The notes below the pieces were generated by a model that did not search any database, was not told the origin of the DNA, and saw only the letters and a list, made by a program, of their open reading frames with translations. The position numbers and the translations under genes were made by a program. DNA of 8,812 nt from Candidatus Portnoybacteria bacterium CG_4_10_14_0_2_um_filter_44_20 (GTDB taxonomy: Bacteria > Patescibacteriota > Minisyncoccia > Portnoybacterales > GCA-002795985), in assembly GCA_002792395.1 (NCBI GenBank), contig PFOG01000039.1:1-8812 (forward strand), written 5' to 3'. Numbering within the stretch: position 1 is the first letter of the stretch; each line of letters starts with the position of its first letter. Positions 5,187 to 8,812 of the stretch are shown here, piece after piece.

Positions 5187-7003
5187 CATTGTTTCTCGTT
5201 TCCATCATTCCCGCCGCAAAAATCCTTCTTCCCGCTCCGCAGACCTTAACGTATTTCACTCCCCACGAACTCCCAATGGGTAGTTTGGTTTTAATTCCGT
5301 TGAATAAAAAAATCGTGGTCGGGGCAGTTATTGAAACAAAAAATCTGAGCGGCCAAAAAATGGCCCTGAGGCGGGCGGATTTTGAATTAAAAGGCGTCGC
5401 GAAAATTCTTACGCCGCTCCCCGTTCTCGATGAAAAACAACTACAGTTGGCGCAATGGATTCATCGATATTACTGGTGCCCGCTGGGCGCGGCGATAAAA
5501 ATGATGCTGCCGGAAAAAATCCAGAATCCGAGATTTAAAAGCCAAAATTACGACCTAAAAAATGAAACGAGAAACAAAACCGAACAAAAACTGATTCTCG
5601 TGCCGGAGATAAACTTGATTGATAAACTTGTCCAACAATACAAGACTGGTGACGCAATTTTGCTGCATAGCCAACTGACCGACAAACAATATTTTGAAAA
5701 CTGGCTAAAGGTTAAAACCGGCGAGGCAAAAACCATCATCGGCACGCGAATTGCCCTATTCGCGCCATTTGTAAATCTGAAAGAAATTATCATTGAAGAG
5801 GAACATAGCCCCCATTACAAAGCCCAGCAAACGCCGCGCTTCCATACCCGGGAAACCGCCACCACCCTCTCAAAACTCTGGAACGCGCAAATAATCTTTA
5901 AAAGCCGAACGCCTTCGATCGAGACCACATGGCTGGCGGAAAACAAAAAAATCATCCTCCAATCATCCGCCACCAACGCCAACGAGCCAAAAATAGTAGT
6001 TGTCGACCTGCGCAACGAATTGAAAGAAGAAAATTTTTCCATTTTTAGCCGAGAACTTCAGGAAGGATTAGGAAGTATTCTCGAAAAGAAAATGCAGGCA
6101 ATCCTTTTTATCAACCGCCGCGGCGCCTCGGGCGCCCTGCTTTGCCGGGAATGCGGCTACATTTCCAAATGTAAAAACTGCGACGCGCCGCTCATCTACC
6201 ACCTTCAACCCCCTCGCCTCACTTGCCACCATTGCGGTCATTCCGAAAACTCACCCATACTTTGCCCTAATTGCCACGGAGCAAAAATCAAATTCTTAAG
6301 CGCCGGCACCCAGAAAGCAGAAACGGAATTTAAAAAATTATTCCCAACCGCCACCATATCAAGAATGGACAGCGATGTTGCCAAAGAAGAAAAAACAGCC
6401 GGCGAGATTATCAAAAACTTCAATAATGGAAAAACACAGGTGCTCGTCGGCACACAAATACTTTTTAGCGGCGCGCTTGAAAAAGTTCCGCTGGCCGCCA
6501 TGATTATCGCCGACACGCTCTTCCACCTCCCTGATTTTCGCTCAAACGAAAGAACTTTCCGAACAATCAACCAGCTTGGGGAATTAACTGAAAAAAAATT
6601 AATTATACAAACTTATTCCCCGCAAAACAGCGCCATCCGGGCGGCGGCTGAAGGAAGCTACGAAATGTTTTACCAAGAAGAAATCAAAGACCGCCAGCTG
6701 CTTTCCTATCCCCCGTTTTCCCAACTTATTAAATTAACTTATAAACATAAAAATAATAAGCAAGCCGAACAGCAAGCGAAAATTTTAGCAGAGAGAATCA
6801 AACAGCAACTGTTAAACTTAAAACTCTCGCCCTTGGTTATAATCCTCGGTCCCTCCCCGGCATTTATCCCAAAAATTAGAAATCAATACATTTGGCAGAT
6901 TGTTCTCAAATCACGCGTAGAAAACTTGGAGGAACGCAATAAAATTCTTCAGACCGTCCCGCCGGGCTGGATTATTGATGTCGATCCGATAATGATCATC
7001 TAG
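5138..7003 (+). CDS. priA: PriA-family primosomal protein N', helicase motifs degenerate
   Basis: PriA restarts stalled replication forks as a DNA helicase that loads the primosome. This 621-residue product follows its order: the 3'-DNA-end binding region (20-125, with PMGSLVLIPLNKKIVVGAVIE), motif Ia LILVPEI (152-158), LLHSQLTDKQ, GTRIALFAPF, the zinc region with all eight Cys (336, 339, 345, 348, 363, 366, 376, 379), FLSAGTQKAE, FHLPDFRSNERTF, IQTYSPQN, LLSYPPF (521-527) and the C-terminal domain. It is 80-180 residues shorter than usual. The winged helix and Walker A GxTGSGKT are absent: residue 125 passes through a low-complexity linker straight to motif Ia. DEEH is EEEH (220-223), SATPS is SRTPS (256-260), GTQxxxKG is GTQILFSG (438-445), and the Arg-finger motif QVAGRAGR is replaced near QLGELTEKK (479-487). 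ATPase activity is unlikely. ATG 5138 lies in a repeat; the conserved N-terminus begins near TTG 5189, a likely alternative start. Confidence 0.87.
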   Translation: MHLEFVSSFEIRISNSSLFLVSIIPAAKILLPAPQTLTYFTPHELPMGSLVLIPLNKKIVVGAVIETKNLSGQKMALRRADFELKGVAKILTPLPVLDEKQLQLAQWIHRYYWCPLGAAIKMMLPEKIQNPRFKSQNYDLKNETRNKTEQKLILVPEINLIDKLVQQYKTGDAILLHSQLTDKQYFENWLKVKTGEAKTIIGTRIALFAPFVNLKEIIIEEEHSPHYKAQQTPRFHTRETATTLSKLWNAQIIFKSRTPSIETTWLAENKKIILQSSATNANEPKIVVVDLRNELKEENFSIFSRELQEGLGSILEKKMQAILFINRRGASGALLCRECGYISKCKNCDAPLIYHLQPPRLTCHHCGHSENSPILCPNCHGAKIKFLSAGTQKAETEFKKLFPTATISRMDSDVAKEEKTAGEIIKNFNNGKTQVLVGTQILFSGALEKVPLAAMIIADTLFHLPDFRSNERTFRTINQLGELTEKKLIIQTYSPQNSAIRAAAEGSYEMFYQEEIKDRQLLSYPPFSQLIKLTYKHKNNKQAEQQAKILAERIKQQLLNLKLSPLVIILGPSPAFIPKIRNQYIWQIVLKSRVENLEERNKILQTVPPGWIIDVDPIMII

Positions 7004-7023
7004 AACCCAATCTTCGGACAACG

Positions 7024-7057
7024 AAAACCCACCCCGCAAAATTGAAGGGTGGGTTTT
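7024..7057. terminator. bidirectional terminator between convergent genes
   Basis: The perfect 11-bp stem AAAACCCACCC (7024-7034) / GGGTGGGTTTT (7047-7057) with a 12-nt loop has T-tracts on both sides of the hairpin when read from either strand. It sits 20 nt after the PriA-like stop and about 25 nt after the stop of the convergent membrane-protein gene, so it can end both transcripts. Confidence 0.9.
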
Positions 7058-7082
7058 GTATCTAAGAAATATTCTATTGTTA

Positions 7083-7778
7083 TTAGAGATTGTCGGAAAC
7101 TCCCCGCTTCACTTTGCCTAAAATTTCCGAGGCCATCTCTTTACCGCCCAATCCAAACGCCACGCCGCCGGCAATGGCAAGCATCGCCACAAAACCGGTA
7201 ACTAAGGTCTGAATCAAGCCAGGCGTGACACCCAATTGAACCAAAGCCGCCAAAAAACCAAAGATCAAAATTGACCACTTGGCTAAAGAAGCTGAAAGAT
7301 TAACCGCTTTGATATTGCTTGCCGAAGCGCTGACCAAAATTATCTTGTACAAAACGTGCGCCGCCCAAACCGCCACTAGGATAATCAAAACCGCGACGAT
7401 TACGTTGGGAATATAATAAAGTATCGTGGTTAAGAAAGTAGTTACTCTGTCCAACCCAAGAATGTCAGTCGCGGCCATCAAAAAGACGATCATAATAAAC
7501 CACTTTACCAAAGTTCCCAACCATTGTCCGGTGTTGATCTTAAACCCGGCCTTCTCTAATTCCCGACCGGCGCCCATTTTTTCCAAAAGAGCATCAATCC
7601 GCAAAACCTTCAATATTTGGTCAACCAATTTTTCAAGACCGATGGCAATCGCCCAACCGATCAAGAAAATGATAACTGCACCCAAAAGTTTGGGCAAAAA
7701 CCCGATTACTCCTCCCCAGAGGACCTGGAAAGACTGAACCGTAACATCTGCCCAAGTTTGTATTACGAACATCATCAT
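7083..7778 (-). CDS. small TM-helix membrane protein related to mechanosensitive channels
   Basis: The 231-residue product is mostly hydrophobic, with about five predicted membrane segments near residues 22-48, 88-105, 122-148, 165-185 and 190-212. The opening amphipathic part and the blocks LLGAVIIFLIGWAIA and IPNVIVAVLIILVAVWAAHV match the repeated conserved TM helix found in many small channel-like proteins. The last segment, AIAGGVAFGLGGKEMASEIL (201-220), resembles the pore helix of MscS with its Gly/Ala spacing, but the MscS cytoplasmic beta and alpha/beta domains are absent; the protein ends 11 residues later. A role in membrane tension or ion leakage is inferred from the fold only. 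Start ATG 7778 is the first of three consecutive Met codons; AAGGGGGTG sits 7 nt upstream. A promoter with an extended -10 (7855-7860) and a structured leader (7799-7837) precede it. It converges with the PriA-like gene. Confidence 0.82.
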   Translation of the reverse strand: MMMFVIQTWADVTVQSFQVLWGGVIGFLPKLLGAVIIFLIGWAIAIGLEKLVDQILKVLRIDALLEKMGAGRELEKAGFKINTGQWLGTLVKWFIMIVFLMAATDILGLDRVTTFLTTILYYIPNVIVAVLIILVAVWAAHVLYKIILVSASASNIKAVNLSASLAKWSILIFGFLAALVQLGVTPGLIQTLVTGFVAMLAIAGGVAFGLGGKEMASEILGKVKRGVSDNL

Positions 7779-7798
7779 TTTATTTCACCCCCTTTCTT

Positions 7799-7837
7799 CC
7801 CCGCCTGGCGGGGCTTATGATCCCGCTCGGCGAGATC
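7799..7837 (-). promoter_or_regulatory. two hairpins in the leader of the membrane-protein gene
   Basis: Hairpin one is CCCCGCCTGGCGGGG (7799-7813), close to the ribosome binding site. Hairpin two is GATCCCGCTCGGCGAGATC (7819-7837). As minus-strand RNA the second forms eight pairs, with a U-G wobble at the position that is a C-A mismatch in the plus strand. That favours a role in the minus-strand RNA. The C-run of hairpin one could also pair with the G-run of the Shine-Dalgarno AAGGGGGTG. Either could be a repeat remnant rather than a regulator. Confidence 0.45.
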
Positions 7838-7854
7838 GTTAATTTCCTCTTTTT

Positions 7855-7882
7855 ATTATATCATCACCGCCCCGCCACGCAA
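7855..7882 (-). promoter_or_regulatory. extended -10 promoter for the membrane-protein gene
   Basis: On the minus strand TGATATAAT gives a TGn extension directly before a perfect -10 TATAAT (7855-7860). TTGCGT (7877-7882), 16 nt upstream, is a fair -35. Transcription would start near 7848, leaving a leader of about 70 nt. Confidence 0.7.
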
Positions 7883-7948
7883 AGCCTTTTGACGCGTAAT
7901 TGTGGATAACTGCCCATCGCCAGTTTTGGCGCCAAATTAGCGCCGGGC

Positions 7949-7969
7949 ATCCCGAACTTGATTCGGGAT
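7949..7969. repeat. small palindromic repeat (REP-like)
   Basis: ATCCCGAA (7949-7956) and TTCGGGAT (7962-7969) form a perfect 8-bp stem with loop CTTGA. The pattern ATCCCGAActtgaTTCGGGAT resembles a repeat family common in several bacterial groups, including alphaproteobacteria and uncultured candidate phyla (from memory). No T-tract follows on either strand, so it is not a usual terminator. Confidence 0.6.
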
Positions 7970-8109
7970 CTAAGTCTAAAAATTCGCGGCAACAAACCGT
8001 CTGTTATTTAAAATTTTGTCTACACCGTTAGAAGTTTTGAATTATCTTTTGGTAAAGCGGGGTTAAAATGACAAAAGGAGCGTTATTCACCAAACTCAAT
8101 ACGAAAAAC

Positions 8110-8138
8110 TGGACTTATCTGAAAATATTTGTTATCAT
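8110..8138 (+). promoter_or_regulatory. promoter of the secreted protease gene
   Basis: On the plus strand TGGACT (8110-8115) as -35 is followed after 17 nt by TATCAT (8133-8138) with an upstream TG (TGTTATCAT), an extended -10. The start would be near 8145, about 44 nt before ATG 8189, with a strong AGGAGG ribosome binding site in that leader. Confidence 0.5.
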
Positions 8139-8188
8139 ATACGCACATTAAGTTTTGAGCTCTTAAAAAATTCGTCAGGAGGCGGACC

Positions 8189-8812
8189 ATGAAAGCATCG
8201 AAGTTCATCGGGCTTATCACGTTTGTGTTCGTTATGGCCGCCACGATGATTCCGGCAGCGGCGAAAGATACGTTGCCAGTCAATCATTGTGATCTGGAAA
8301 AAAGATTTGTGGCCATTGAAGAGATAATTTTTAAAACCGACGGGACCGGAGCAATAAAAGAGATCAGGAATATCCATGGTCTCCATGTCGCGCCCGACAT
8401 CGTTCTGTCGGTAAAACACGGCCACCAGATTGATAGCGTTCTGGTAGTCAATGGGAGAATCGCCGAACCCCTGTATGTATCACGGGAAAGCGATTTGATG
8501 CTAATCAGGACGAAAATAATTTCCGGCCTAAATGGCGCGCCGCCATTCCTGCTAAACGGACAGCCTGGCCAGCCAGCCATGACCCTTGATAAAAACGGGG
8601 ACGACGCAGCTTGGAAGTCGGCAGGCGCGCTTGCGGAATTGGACGCCGTTTGCGCTTTTGAAAATCAGGGTCGGTACCTTTACCTTTCCGGTTTTATCCC
8701 TGAGAAAGGAGAATCCGGCAAGCCGGTTTTTGTGGACGGCAAACTGATCGGCCTGCTCAAGGGACGACTGCAGGATCCCGAGACCGGCAAGTATTTGTAT
8801 TCTTATATGGTG
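8189..8812 (+). CDS. secreted chymotrypsin-fold (trypsin-like) serine protease, 3' end outside window
   Basis: Starting at ATG 8189, with AGGAGG 7 nt upstream, 208 codons run open to the right edge. Residues 1-25 are a signal peptide: a positive start, hydrophobic core FIGLITFVFVMAATM and cleavage probably after PAAA. The rest follows the S1 fold order. IVLSVKHGH (71-79) matches the VLTAAHC box, with catalytic His77. SDLMLIRTK (101-109) matches the box that carries the catalytic Asp, here D102. GESGKPVF (174-181) matches GDSGGPVF, with nucleophile Ser176 and Glu replacing the usual Asp before it. Gly-to-Lys at the fifth position is another departure. KLIGLLKG (185-192) is the usual strand after the nucleophile. 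All three triad residues are present, so an active exported endopeptidase is plausible, but the divergent oxyanion-hole region leaves doubt. The substrate is unknown. It has its own promoter and is divergent from the membrane-protein gene. Confidence 0.8.
   Translation, partial: MKASKFIGLITFVFVMAATMIPAAAKDTLPVNHCDLEKRFVAIEEIIFKTDGTGAIKEIRNIHGLHVAPDIVLSVKHGHQIDSVLVVNGRIAEPLYVSRESDLMLIRTKIISGLNGAPPFLLNGQPGQPAMTLDKNGDDAAWKSAGALAELDAVCAFENQGRYLYLSGFIPEKGESGKPVFVDGKLIGLLKGRLQDPETGKYLYSYMV

Larger units (their letters stand above)
7779..8188. other. non-coding stretch between divergent genes
   Basis: This 410-bp region holds, from left to right: the ribosome binding site and two leader hairpins of the membrane-protein gene, its promoter (7855-7882), a perfect DnaA-box-like nonamer (TGTGGATAA, 7901-7909, reading TTATCCACA on the minus strand), a 12-bp palindrome TTTGGCGCCAAA (7925-7936), a small palindromic repeat (7949-7969) and the promoter of the protease gene (8110-8138). 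No convincing gene was found; a 27-codon frame at 8068-8151 has no support. Confidence 0.8.

Noticed and set aside
7949..7969. Hairpin as a transcription terminator
   Set aside because: The 8-bp stem has no T-tract on either strand and is not next to a gene end; a REP-like repeat is more likely.
8068..8151. 27-codon plus-strand frame (MTKGALFTKLN...)
   Set aside because: The protease promoter -10 lies inside it, it is very short, and it has only a weak G-rich sequence upstream; nothing supports translation.

Overview
The window looks like accessory-rich chromosomal DNA from an uncultured bacterium, most plausibly Candidatus Patescibacteria (CPR). This is inferred from the mix of genes (a shortened, helicase-defective PriA-like protein, a small TM-helix protein, a ThpR/LigT protein with an in-frame palindromic insert), the abundance of short palindromic repeats, and canonical sigma70-type promoters. 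No 16S or ribosomal protein is present to confirm it.

Layout. Positions 1-1816 (minus strand) form a self-contained cassette: a complete RhuM-family gene (815-1816), a 46-codon ORF (673-813) and a second RhuM-type gene (1-666) that runs off the left edge and is probably the N-terminal half of a RhuM-Fic fusion. It has its own strong promoter (-35 TTGACC, 17-nt spacer, -10 TATACT) and candidate operator repeats. A perfect minus-strand terminator (1931-1954) isolates it from the metabolic operon upstream.

Positions 1974-4153 (minus) hold the threonine-to-glycine operon tdh-kbl. Kbl (glycine C-acetyltransferase) is intact. The short-chain-type threonine 3-dehydrogenase is interrupted by a 16-bp tandem duplication exactly in its catalytic YxxxK motif, so it is a frameshifted pseudogene, a sequence variant or an assembly artefact. 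Next comes thpR (4327-5010, minus), a 2H-family RNA 2',3'-cyclic phosphodiesterase with about 35 residues encoded by an inserted palindromic element.

Positions 5138-7003 (plus) encode a PriA-family protein. It keeps the eight zinc-binding cysteines and the overall fold order, but it lacks the Walker A region and has altered motifs II, III, V and VI. Its 5' end lies in a second, A/T-rich palindromic repeat. A bidirectional terminator separates it from a convergent minus-strand membrane protein (7083-7778) related to TM-helix/mechanosensitive-channel-like proteins. That gene has a clear extended -10 promoter and two hairpins in its leader. An intergenic stretch (7779-8188) with several palindromes leads to a plus-strand secreted chymotrypsin-fold serine protease (8189 to the right edge, incomplete).

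Two genes at the window edges (1-666 minus and 8189-8812 plus) are open at one end and were read directly from the nucleotide sequence. No tRNA, rRNA, CRISPR array or transposase gene was seen.
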